Part shown: one piece after another, positions 1-5,803 of the stretch
How positions within the stretch are numbered: position 1 is the stretch's first letter
Layout of the letters: every line of letters starts with the position of its first letter
DNA from: Janthinobacterium lividum
Lineage (GTDB): Bacteria > Pseudomonadota > Gammaproteobacteria > Steroidobacterales > Steroidobacteraceae
NCBI GenBank assembly: GCA_943327025.2
Contig: CALPVO020000148.1
Coordinates: forward strand, 1 to 6,115
DNA length: 6,115 nucleotides
Direction: 5' to 3'
The notes under the pieces: model-generated
Told to the model about the DNA's origin: nothing
Seen by the model: the letters and a program-made list of their open reading frames with translations, nothing else
Database searches by the model: none
Program-made: the position numbers and the translations under genes

Positions 1-438
1 CAGTACGTGGACCTGTACTTCGCTCGCTACCCCGGCGTGAAGCGCTACATGGACGAGACCCGCAAGGCTGCTCGCGAGCAAGGCTATGTATCCACCGTGT
101 TCGGGCGCCGGCTGCACTTGCCGGACATCAACGCACGCAACAAGCAACTGCAGCAGTACGCCGAGCGCAGCGCCATCAATGCGCCCATGCAAGGCACTGC
201 CGCGGACATCATTAAGCGCGCGATGATCGACGTGGAAGGCTGGCTACAGGCGCAAGGCGAAACCGCTCCCGCGCGCCTCATCATGCAAGTGCACGACGAA
301 CTGGTGCTTGAAGTGCGGGCCGATGCCGTGGAAGAAGTGCGTGAAGGCGTCCGCCAACACATGTGCGCGGCTGCTGCACTACGCGTGCCACTGAAAGTGG
401 AAGTAGGCGTGGGCTTGAACTGGGACGAGGCGCACTAA
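1..438 (+). CDS. polA: DNA polymerase I, C-terminal fragment (5' end outside window)
   Basis: This is the last 145 residues of family A DNA polymerase I, the enzyme that fills gaps and removes RNA primers during Okazaki fragment processing and excision repair. The frame is open from the first base, so the gene starts left of the window, and it ends at TAA 436-438. Visible polymerase-domain landmarks are the fingers/palm segment with RYPGV and GRR (fragment residues 9-13 and 35-37), the block [18 protein letters not shown] (58-75), and motif C QVHDE (96-100), whose aspartate at 99 corresponds to catalytic Asp882 of E. coli Pol I. The protein closes with NWDEAH, very close to the E. coli ending NWDQAH, so the C-terminus is intact. 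Exonuclease domains cannot be judged here. No obvious T-tailed terminator follows on the plus strand. The gene converges on the amtB operon. Confidence 0.97.
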   Translation, partial: QYVDLYFARYPGVKRYMDETRKAAREQGYVSTVFGRRLHLPDINARNKQLQQYAERSAINAPMQGTAADIIKRAMIDVEGWLQAQGETAPARLIMQVHDELVLEVRADAVEEVREGVRQHMCAAAALRVPLKVEVGVGLNWDEAH

Positions 439-487
439 GCCGACGCCGCCCACTCCCGACTGTTTCCTCTACAAAGGTTCCGCCCAT

Positions 488-519
488 AAAAAAGCCCCCG
501 AGCAATGAGGCTCGGGGGC
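488..519 (-). terminator. Rho-independent terminator of the glnK-amtB operon
   Basis: A perfect 10-bp inverted repeat (494-503 GCCCCCGAGC with 510-519 GCTCGGGGGC) encloses a 6-nt loop and is flanked on the low-coordinate side by six A residues (488-493). Read on the minus strand this is a GC-rich hairpin followed by a T-run, the canonical intrinsic terminator. It lies 47 bp beyond the amtB stop codon. On the plus strand no T-run follows the hairpin, so it is not an obvious terminator for polA, although the stem may still slow convergent transcription. Confidence 0.93.
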
Positions 520-565
520 AGGGGTCGGAGTCTCGCGGCTCCACCCCGAGGGGGGACGTTAGGGA

Positions 566-1990
566 TCAGCCGTAAGCGCGTTCACCGTGCTCGGCAGTAT
601 CCAGGCCTTCGCGCTCCGTCTCTTCCGAGGCGCGCAGACCGATGGTCAGGTCAATCAACTTGAAGGCCACCAGGCTCACCAAGCCGGACCACAGCAGGGT
701 GATACCCACTGCCTTGGCCTGGATGATGACCTGCGCCGTCATGTCGTAGGGGGCCACTTCCATGGTCACCCAGTCATAGAAGCCAGCGCCACCGAGGGCG
801 GGGTCAGCGAACACACCCGTGAGGATGGCGCCGAGGATGCCGCCGACGCAGTGCACGCCGAACACATCCAGCGAGTCATCGTACTTCAGCTTGTGCTTCA
901 GCCACGTGACAGCCCAGAGGCAGACAAGACCCGCCGCTGCACCGATACCGAGAGCGCCCATGGGGCCCACCCAGCCACAAGCCGGCGTGATGGCCACGAG
1001 GCCGGCCACCGCACCGGAGGCAGCACCCAGCATCGTCGGCGTGCCACGCACAGCCCACTCGACGAGCGTCCATGCCAAGGTAGCCACTGCAGTCGCCAGT
1101 ACCGTGTTCAGGAACACCTGGCCGGCGAAGGCGTTCGACTCGAGGTTCGAGCCAACGTTGAAGCCGAACCAGCCCACCCACAGCAGCGAGGCGCCAATCA
1201 TGACGAGCGGCAGGTTGTGCGGGGGCATAGCAGCCGTGCCGTAACCCAAGCGCTTGCCAACCATCAGCGCGCCGACGAGACCCGCGATACCAGCGTTGAT
1301 GTGCACCACCGTGCCACCAGCGAAGTCGAGTGCGCCGAGTTGGAACAGGTAACCACCGTGCGACAGCGCCGTGGCAGCCGTGGCGGCATCCGTGTACGCA
1401 TCCGGACCATCCCAGAACCACACCATGTGCGCTATCGGCAGGTAGGCGAAGGTGAACCACAAGAGCACGAACGCCAGGATGGCGCCAAACTTCATGCGCT
1501 CGGCAAAAGCGCCGACGATGAGACAGGGCGTAATCGCTGCGAACGTTCCTTGGAACACGACGTAAACGTATTCAGGGATGTAGACACCCTTCGAGAATGT
1601 CGCGGCCAGCGTGGTGCTGTCCACGCCATTCAGGAACAGCTTGTCGAGACCCCCGAGGAACTCGTTGCCAGCGGTGAACGCCAGACTGTAGCCGTACACC
1701 ACCCACAGCACTGTGCACAGGCAGAAGATGATGAAGACCTGCATCAGCACCGACAACACGTTCTTCGAGCGGACCATGCCGCCGTAGAACAGTGCGAGAC
1801 CGGGAATGGTCATGAGGATGACGAGCAGCGTGGAAGTCATCATCCACGCGGTGTCACCCTTGTCGGGCGTCGGCGGTGCGCCGGCGAGCGCCAGCGGCGC
1901 AAACGAGACGGCCAACAGGCCAAGCGCCGAGGAGATACGCCGCAAGGCGCTTCCCGACGAAGTGGATTGGGCGAGAGTGGGCAATTTCAC
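566..1990 (-). CDS. amtB: Ammonium transporter AmtB (Amt/Mep/Rh family)
   Basis: Inner-membrane trimeric channel for ammonium uptake, 474 aa. The N-terminus is a signal peptide (about residues 1-36, ending APLALA), as in other proteobacterial AmtB proteins; about eleven membrane helices follow. Pore residues equivalent to E. coli AmtB are all present: the phenylalanine gate F146/F150 and F277, W191 and S281 of the ammonium recruitment site, D222, and the twin histidines H230 (VVHINAG) and H380 (DVFGVH). The C-terminal tail EREGLDTAEHGERAYG matches the cytosolic tail that helps dock PII. I place the start at GTG 1990 because AAGGGG sits 6 nt upstream and the signal peptide begins properly there. 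A second in-frame GTG at 2008 would add six residues but lacks that spacing. The open frame continues much further upstream only by overlapping the PII gene. It is cotranscribed with PII, 67 bp downstream of it, and is likely NtrC/sigma-54 controlled. Confidence 0.96.
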   Translation of the reverse strand: MKLPTLAQSTSSGSALRRISSALGLLAVSFAPLALAGAPPTPDKGDTAWMMTSTLLVILMTIPGLALFYGGMVRSKNVLSVLMQVFIIFCLCTVLWVVYGYSLAFTAGNEFLGGLDKLFLNGVDSTTLAATFSKGVYIPEYVYVVFQGTFAAITPCLIVGAFAERMKFGAILAFVLLWFTFAYLPIAHMVWFWDGPDAYTDAATAATALSHGGYLFQLGALDFAGGTVVHINAGIAGLVGALMVGKRLGYGTAAMPPHNLPLVMIGASLLWVGWFGFNVGSNLESNAFAGQVFLNTVLATAVATLAWTLVEWAVRGTPTMLGAASGAVAGLVAITPACGWVGPMGALGIGAAAGLVCLWAVTWLKHKLKYDDSLDVFGVHCVGGILGAILTGVFADPALGGAGFYDWVTMEVAPYDMTAQVIIQAKAVGITLLWSGLVSLVAFKLIDLTIGLRASEETEREGLDTAEHGERAYG

Positions 1991-2057
1991 GACAGTCCCC
2001 TTCTTCACAGACTTGAGAGCAGAAACGAAACAAAAACACAGGCAGGGCAAGCGCCGT

Positions 2058-2396
2058 TCATATGGCGTCCGGCCCCGTCTCGCCGGTGCGTACGCGCAAC
2101 ACTTGCGGCAGCCCCTGCACGAAAATCTTTCCATCGCCGACCTTGCCGGTGCGTGCCACGTTGGCGATGGCTTCCACCACCTGTTCGCACACACTGTCGT
2201 CGACCGCGAGTTCCACCTTGGTCTTCGGCAGGAAGTCCACCCGGTACTCCGCACCGCGGTAGAGCTCCTTGTGGCCACGCTGCCGGCCGAAGCCCTGCAC
2301 TTCCGTGACCGTCACGCCTTGGATTCCCAGGTCAGTCACCGCTTGGCGCACTTCGTCCAACTTGAAAGGCTTGATGATCGCGGTGATGAGTTTCAC
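2058..2396 (-). CDS. glnK: Nitrogen regulatory PII protein (GlnK/GlnB family)
   Basis: A 112-aa trimeric signal-transduction protein that reads 2-oxoglutarate and ATP/ADP and, when paired with amtB, plugs the ammonium channel with its T-loop. Diagnostic segments are IIKPFKL (7-13), the T-loop GFGRQRGHKELYRGAEY (35-51) with uridylylation tyrosine Y51 and R47, and the nucleotide-binding segment TGKVGDGKIFV (83-93); the family ending RTGETGPDAI is intact. I choose GTG 2396 because it gives exactly the canonical 112 residues (MKLITAIIKPFKL) and because GGAGG lies 9 nt upstream. The ATG at 2405, three codons earlier, directly abuts GGAGG and is too close to it for efficient initiation. The symbol glnK rests on linkage to amtB; T-loop residue D54 is the GlnB-like state, so glnB is an acceptable alternative name. 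It is the first gene of the operon. Confidence 0.95.
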   Translation of the reverse strand: MKLITAIIKPFKLDEVRQAVTDLGIQGVTVTEVQGFGRQRGHKELYRGAEYRVDFLPKTKVELAVDDSVCEQVVEAIANVARTGKVGDGKIFVQGLPQVLRVRTGETGPDAI

Positions 2397-2405
2397 TACG
2401 TTCAT

Positions 2406-2412
2406 CCTCCTT
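2406..2412 (-). promoter_or_regulatory. Shine-Dalgarno site of the PII gene
   Basis: The minus strand reads AAGGAGG here, a near-perfect anti-16S match. It ends immediately before an ATG (2405-2403) and 9 nt before the GTG at 2396. The spacing favours the GTG, which also yields the standard family N-terminus. Confidence 0.75.
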
Positions 2413-2513
2413 TTGCGTGGTTCCGGTGGCGGGGCGGTGTCTTTTCCCACAAACGCACCACGAAGCGGCTGACCGTATTCATGGCAACGTCGGTAGTCTC
2501 ACGCTGAGCATTT

Positions 2514-2529
2514 TGCAGTTTCCGTGCCA
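2514..2529 (-). promoter_or_regulatory. Sigma-54 (RpoN) -24/-12 promoter of glnK-amtB
   Basis: The minus strand reads TGGCACGGAAACTGCA. Against the RpoN consensus TGGCACG-N4-TTGCW it matches the whole -24 element. It has one mismatch (C for the first T) in the -12 element, while the GG and GC dinucleotides keep the obligatory 10-nt separation. Transcription would start near 2502-2504, giving an approximately 107-nt leader before the PII start. Sigma-54 control of glnK-amtB operons is well established in proteobacteria; here it is inferred from the motif and its position. Confidence 0.8.
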
Positions 2530-2765
2530 CGGGCGCTCAGCGGGTCTACACGCAGCACCTTGGCAGCGGCCCGAGCCCCTGTCAGGGCGGTCGGAGACGC
2601 TCGCAAAACACGCCACAAAAAAGGCAAGGAAGCCATGAAAAACAGCAGGTTACACACACCCATCCCCGTGCACTGCAGCCCCTTTCGGGTGGCGGCAGCG
2701 AAGCACCGTCCACTACCTCCGCGTATGTCAGTACAGTGCCCTGAAGGCACCCACCTTTGGCCGAA

Positions 2766-2785
2766 CGGCGCACCAAACCCACCCC
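2766..2785. promoter_or_regulatory. Possible second, half-conserved NtrC site
   Basis: The 11-mer CGGCGCACCAA at 2766-2776 recurs exactly at 2798-2808, inside the stronger palindrome, at an offset of 32 bp (three helical turns). Only the left half of this site resembles the NtrC consensus; the right half is C-rich and does not fit. A weak site beside a strong one on the same helical face is a typical enhancer arrangement. The assignment remains an inference. Confidence 0.35.
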
Positions 2786-2800
2786 CAGCCATCCCGCCGG

Positions 2801-2817
2801 CGCACCAATTTGGCGCA
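2801..2817. promoter_or_regulatory. Putative NtrC enhancer-binding palindrome
   Basis: The sequence CGCACCAATTTGGCGCA agrees with the NtrC consensus TGCACCAAWWTGGTGCA at about 15 of 17 positions and is an inverted repeat around AATTT. It lies about 290 bp upstream of the sigma-54 promoter of glnK. That is farther than the usual 100-200 bp but possible for a looping enhancer. It is also about 85 bp upstream of ubiK, so an effect on that gene cannot be excluded. Confidence 0.6.
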
Positions 2818-2899
2818 TGTTTGGGGCTTGCAGGTATTTCCCAGTTGACAGGCAGGGGCCGCACCCGCGAGGCTGCGCGCCAACCGTTGGAGCCGCGCC

Positions 2900-3145
2900 A
2901 TGAAATTCGACTCGCATACCCTCGACGATCTCGCCCGCAAACTCGGCGAGGCCATGCCCCCCCAGTTCCGTGCCTTGCAACAGGATATGGAACAGAACTT
3001 CCGCGCCGTCTTGCAGGCGGGCCTGGCCAAGCTGGAGCTCGTCACGCGGCAAGAATTCGACGTTCAGGCCGGCGTGTTGGCCCGCACTCGCGAAAAGCTG
3101 GAAGCGCTGGAAGCCCGCTTGGCAGCGCTGGAAAAAAACCCCTAA
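2900..3145 (+). CDS. ubiK: Ubiquinone biosynthesis accessory factor UbiK (YqiC/BMFP family)
   Basis: An 81-aa protein of the UbiK/YqiC family, which binds UbiJ and assists aerobic ubiquinone (coenzyme Q8) biosynthesis by the cytosolic Ubi complex; members form trimers through a C-terminal coiled coil. The N-terminal half (LDDLARKLGEAMP, 8-20) is the amphipathic, membrane-associating segment of the family. The signature VTRQEFDVQ (48-56) followed by VLARTREKLEALEARLAALE (59-78) is nearly the E. coli pattern VSREEFDVQ..VLLRTREKL, with leucine heptads. The ATG is preceded by GGAG (2889-2892) at 7 nt. comM starts 19 bp after the stop and is probably cotranscribed. The final codons contain the in-phase heptamer A-AAA-AAC (3133-3139), a potential frameshift site. 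The start of the transcript is not clear from sequence. Confidence 0.93.
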   Translation: MKFDSHTLDDLARKLGEAMPPQFRALQQDMEQNFRAVLQAGLAKLELVTRQEFDVQAGVLARTREKLEALEARLAALEKNP

Positions 3146-3164
3146 CGCGCGCCGGTGGCCGGGC

Positions 3165-4724
3165 ATGAGCCTGGCTACCGCCCTCACCCGCGGCCAGTGG
3201 GGCGTGGAAGCGCCCTTGGTCCACTGCGAAGTGCATGTGGGCGCCGGCTTACCGCACTTCCAGTTGGTCGGCCTTGCCGACGCAGGCGTGCGCGAGAGCC
3301 GCGAAAGGGTTCGTGCTGCGCTCGAAACTTCCGGCCTACCCTTCCCCGCAGGCCGGGTCACCGTCAATCTCGCCCCAGCCGATCTGCCCAAAGAAGGCGG
3401 TCGGTTCGACCTACCGCTGGCTCTCGCCCTCCTCGCCGCCTCGGGCCAACTGGAACCTCGCGCTCTGGAAGCCACCGAGTTTTTCGGCGAACTCGCCCTC
3501 GACGGCACTCTACGCCCGGAGCGAAATCTGCTGGTGTCGGCGGCACGTGCGGCGGCGGCGGGGCATTCCATGGTGGTGCCACGCAGCAGCCTGCAAAGCG
3601 CCCTGTGCGTTCCCGGGTTGCGGGTGGCAGGAGCCAACAGCCTCACCGAAGTCGTGGCCCACTGCCGCGGCGAGGACCCGTTAGGGTTTCATACCGGGCA
3701 ATTGCCAACAGTCACGCCGGGGTTCATCGCAGACCTCGCTGAGGTCCGCGGACAATCGCTGGCGCGGCAGGCCTTGGAACTTGCTGCCGCCGGCGGACAT
3801 TCGCTACTGCTGGCGGGGCCGCCCGGCACCGGCAAAACCCTGCTCGCGGAGCGCCTGCCCGGCCTGTTGCCACCCCTGTCACCCGAGGCCGCCCTGGAAA
3901 GTGCCGTCCTACATGCCGCCGCCGGTCTAGCAGTCCCCGCTTTCGGGCAAAGGCCGTGGCGCGCCCCGCACCATTCCGCCACGGCTATCGCGCTCATCGG
4001 CGGTGGCCAGCCACCCCGCCCGGGCGAAGTCTCGCTCGCGCACCATGGCGTGCTTTTCCTCGACGAATTGGCCGAATATCCTCGCGCCGTGCTGGATGCG
4101 CTGCGAGAGCCTCTGGAAAACCGTCGCGTGGCGCTGGCCCGCGGGCGCTGGCATGTCACTTTCCCCGCCGAATGCCAGTTCTTGGCCGCCATGAACCCCT
4201 GCCCTTGCGGCTACTTCCCGGATTTGCAGCGCTGCCGCTGTGGCGAGGCCGTAGCGCGGCGCTATCTAGGTCGCCTGTCTGGGCCTTTTCTGGACCGCAT
4301 GGACCTGCAAGTAGCGCTGGAGCCCAAGGCCGCGGGAAAGCACGAGGCTGCGGGCGGAGTGGCACCCCCAGTTTCCGAACCCTCTGCCAATGTACGCGAA
4401 CGCGTCTTGCGTGCGCGCGAACGCCAAGCCGTGCGCGGCACGTTGAACGCGCACTTGTCGGTGGGACAACTCAGGGACTTCGCTTCACTCGACGCACCGG
4501 CGAGTGAACTGCTGGACCAAGCGTCAGCACGGCGCGGAATGTCGGCGCGCGCCTGTCATCGCGCCTTGCGCGTGGCACGCACCTCGGCCGACTTGGCCGG
4601 ACGCGCGAGCGTAACGAAAGATGACTTGGGGGTGGCGCTGCAACTGCGCCAGCTGGAAACCTGGCTCACACCCAAGCCCGCCACTGGCGTGACGGGCTTG
4701 GCGCGGCCAATCACATCGCGATGA
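3165..4724 (+). CDS. comM: ComM/YifB-family Mg-chelatase-like AAA+ ATPase
   Basis: A 519-aa protein, close to the 506 aa of E. coli YifB. Family members are hexameric AAA+ helicases; ComM promotes branch migration of transforming DNA during natural transformation. An N-terminal ChlI-type domain (about 20-170) contains the signature VNLAPADLPKEGGRFDLPLALALLAAS (67-93). The ATPase core has Walker A GPPGTGKT (218-225), RAPHHSAT (266-273), Walker B GVLFLDE (295-301) and the asparagine of AAMNPCPCGY (N344). Four cysteines, C346, C348, C357 and C359, may bind metal. GPFLDRMDL (373-381) precedes the C-terminal Mg-chelatase lid (about 405-505). The ATG 3165 is chosen for the family start MSLA; the ribosome binding site is weak (GGTGG 3154-3158), so coupling with ubiK is plausible. 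The 3' end overlaps the convergent cytochrome gene by 14 bp. All core motifs are intact, so it should be active. Confidence 0.95.
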   Translation: MSLATALTRGQWGVEAPLVHCEVHVGAGLPHFQLVGLADAGVRESRERVRAALETSGLPFPAGRVTVNLAPADLPKEGGRFDLPLALALLAASGQLEPRALEATEFFGELALDGTLRPERNLLVSAARAAAAGHSMVVPRSSLQSALCVPGLRVAGANSLTEVVAHCRGEDPLGFHTGQLPTVTPGFIADLAEVRGQSLARQALELAAAGGHSLLLAGPPGTGKTLLAERLPGLLPPLSPEAALESAVLHAAAGLAVPAFGQRPWRAPHHSATAIALIGGGQPPRPGEVSLAHHGVLFLDELAEYPRAVLDALREPLENRRVALARGRWHVTFPAECQFLAAMNPCPCGYFPDLQRCRCGEAVARRYLGRLSGPFLDRMDLQVALEPKAAGKHEAAGGVAPPVSEPSANVRERVLRARERQAVRGTLNAHLSVGQLRDFASLDAPASELLDQASARRGMSARACHRALRVARTSADLAGRASVTKDDLGVALQLRQLETWLTPKPATGVTGLARPITSR

Positions 4725-5223
4725 GGTGGTCGACGGCCTGCTTGACGAGGTCGTCGGTCAGGTCCGTGCGGCCGCCACGGGCAGGCATGACACCCTTGGC
4801 GCCCTGGTAGCCTTCGATCGCGTGCTTGTAGAGGGTTTCCTTGCCCTGAGCCAAGCGCGCCGCCCACGCGGCCTTGTCGCCGGACTTCGGGGCACCGGCG
4901 ATACCGGCACCATGACAGGCAGCGCACACCGCCGTGTAAGTGGCCGCACCATCCGCAGGCAGCGGCTGCGCTGCCACGGCCTTCGACGGGTCATCCGGCT
5001 GAATCGCGAGCGCGCTGTTGTCCTGCCCGGCGACAGCCACCTGGCCCACGGGCGCAATGCGCTCCGCAACCTGCTCGGCGGCAAGGCCTTCCTTACCGGC
5101 GTACTGACCCTGGTGGTCATAGCCCGTGATGCGTGCCAGCACGAAGATACCGATGGTGATGGCAACGAGGATGCCAATAACCACACTGAAAACATTGAAG
5201 AAATGGTCGTCGTGCTTACTCAC
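4711..5223 (-). CDS. Membrane-anchored cytochrome c5-like monohaem protein
   Basis: A 170-aa electron-transfer protein. It has a short cytosolic N-terminus (MSKHDDHFFN), one membrane helix (about 11-31) that acts as an uncleaved anchor, a low-complexity Ala/Pro-rich linker (about 35-92), and a C-terminal class I cytochrome c domain in the periplasm. Haem attachment is C100-A-A-C103-H104, and the distal ligand is most likely M146 in GVMPARGG, the typical cytochrome c5 pattern. It probably carries electrons between the quinol-oxidising branch and a terminal oxidase; the exact partner cannot be read from sequence. The start GTG 5223 is set by the family N-terminus SKHDxHFF. Its Shine-Dalgarno is poor (GGGGG four nt upstream), and upstream in-frame sequence looks non-coding. 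The gene is transcribed alone, converges on comM with a 14-bp overlap, and has a plausible promoter at 5278-5305. Confidence 0.9.
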   Translation of the reverse strand: MSKHDDHFFNVFSVVIGILVAITIGIFVLARITGYDHQGQYAGKEGLAAEQVAERIAPVGQVAVAGQDNSALAIQPDDPSKAVAAQPLPADGAATYTAVCAACHGAGIAGAPKSGDKAAWAARLAQGKETLYKHAIEGYQGAKGVMPARGGRTDLTDDLVKQAVDHLIAM

Positions 5224-5277
5224 GGGGCCCCCGGACGGAATGCGATGGATGGACAGGGCGGAAGTCCGCCGGGCGCA

Positions 5278-5305
5278 AGTATACGGGGCGCGGGACGCAC
5301 TGCAA
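5278..5305 (-). promoter_or_regulatory. Candidate sigma-70 promoter of the cytochrome gene
   Basis: On the minus strand a -10 hexamer TATACT (5283-5278; 5 of 6 to consensus) follows a -35-like TTGCAG (5305-5300; 3 of 6) with a 16-bp spacer. Transcription would begin near 5271, about 48 nt before the GTG start. The -10 element is good for this GC-rich background; the -35 is weak. Confidence 0.45.
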
Positions 5306-5392
5306 AACCCCGGCTTCCCGCAACCCCCGCGCGCCGGTGCCCGGGCTACCAAAAGACTGCGGGCGCCAATCCCGCCGGTGCGCCGCTTGCTG

Positions 5393-5398
5393 TATCAT
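5393..5398 (+). promoter_or_regulatory. Candidate -10 element for tRNA-Arg
   Basis: TATCAT (5 of 6 to TATAAT) stands about 34 bp ahead of the mature tRNA 5' end, in one of the few AT-rich spots of this gap. I find no convincing -35 hexamer 16-18 bp upstream, so the call is tentative. Confidence 0.3.
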
Positions 5399-5431
5399 TT
5401 CGCTCTCAGCACTGTTTCAGCAGTCTGCCGC

Positions 5432-5598
<167 letters not shown>

Positions 5599-5665
5599 AG
5601 GGCGCCGGCCAACGGCCGGCGATCCCGAGTGCAACGAGGGACGAGGCCCCACAGGGGCCGAGCAC
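5599..5665. other. Hairpin-rich remainder of the 174-bp repeat unit
   Basis: Between the two direct repeats are two further structures. One is an 8-bp stem CGCCGGCC/GGCCGGCG (5603-5610 with 5614-5621) with loop AAC. The other is a nested fold: GAGTGC/GCACTC (5627-5632 with 5662-5667) encloses GGCCCC/GGGGCC (5645-5650 with 5654-5659) with loop ACA. With the hairpins of copy 1, the stretch after the tRNA is almost continuous short-loop stem-loops. Function is unknown; a structured RNA or a dispersed repeat family are both possible. Confidence 0.7.
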
Positions 5666-5772
5666 TCCCGCCGGGCGCGCCACTTCCTTTATTTGCACCA
5701 ACGCCAAACGGCGGGTAAGAACCCACGACCATCAACAAGTGGGTTCGACGAGCCAGTGCGCAGCGCTGGCGA
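5666..5772. repeat. Direct repeat copy 2, with an orphan tRNA 3' tail
   Basis: Second copy at a 174-bp offset. It starts with the tRNA-Arg 3' sequence including CCA (5666-5682), but no tRNA body precedes it. The 9-bp hairpin loses its innermost pair (8 bp remain). In the 8-bp stem a C-G pair becomes T-G, which still pairs in RNA. Similarity stops at 5772, so relative to the 174-bp unit the second copy is truncated at 107 bp. Confidence 0.93.
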
Positions 5773-5785
5773 CAGCCACGCCGCC

Positions 5786-5801
5786 GGGCACGTTAGTGCC
5801 C
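5786..5801. repeat. Small hairpin just past the TonB-receptor stop codon
   Basis: GGGCAC and GTGCCC (5786-5791 with 5796-5801) form a 6-bp stem with a GTTA loop, two bases beyond the stop codon of the minus-strand receptor gene. No T-run follows on the minus strand, so it may only protect the 3' end of the mRNA or be fortuitous. Confidence 0.4.
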
Positions 5802-5803
5802 TA

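Larger units (their letters stand above)
2397..2899. other. Divergent intergenic control region between glnK and ubiK
   Basis: About 500 bp with no credible gene. From the glnK side it contains the ribosome binding site and leader (to about 2503), the sigma-54 promoter (2514-2529), an A-rich patch (about 2604-2650), a perfect 5-bp inverted repeat with 5-nt spacer GTGCC-CTGAA-GGCAC (2736-2750), and the NtrC-like sites (2766-2817). On the ubiK side a perfect TTGACA (2845-2850) is present, but I see no matching -10 hexamer 16-18 bp after it. The open frames here have no ribosome binding site or recognisable protein character. Confidence 0.7.

Noticed and set aside
494..519. Terminator for polA on the plus strand
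   Set aside because: The T-run needed for intrinsic termination is present only when read on the minus strand; downstream on the plus strand the sequence is G-rich.
587..2308. Very long plus-strand open frame antisense to amtB and PII
   Set aside because: Its composition is rich in Arg, His, Gln and Glu with no domain character, and it mirrors a well-identified gene pair; this is a usual GC-rich antisense artefact.
2845..2850. Perfect TTGACA as the -35 box of ubiK
   Set aside because: No -10-like hexamer lies 16-18 bp downstream; the sequence there is fully GC-rich, so a promoter cannot be supported.
2635..3168. Possible small gene starting at ATG 2635 upstream of ubiK
   Set aside because: No Shine-Dalgarno at proper spacing, Pro/Arg-rich meaningless sequence, and it runs into ubiK in another frame across the regulatory sites.
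2582..3646. Long minus-strand open frame across the control region, ubiK and comM
   Set aside because: It runs antisense to two recognised genes and has low-complexity Arg/Ala/Pro/Ser composition and no ribosome binding site logic.
5281..5352. Longer cytochrome protein starting upstream near 5352
   Set aside because: The added residues are Arg/Pro/Gly-rich without signal character, overlap the candidate promoter, and the family N-terminus begins at GTG 5223.
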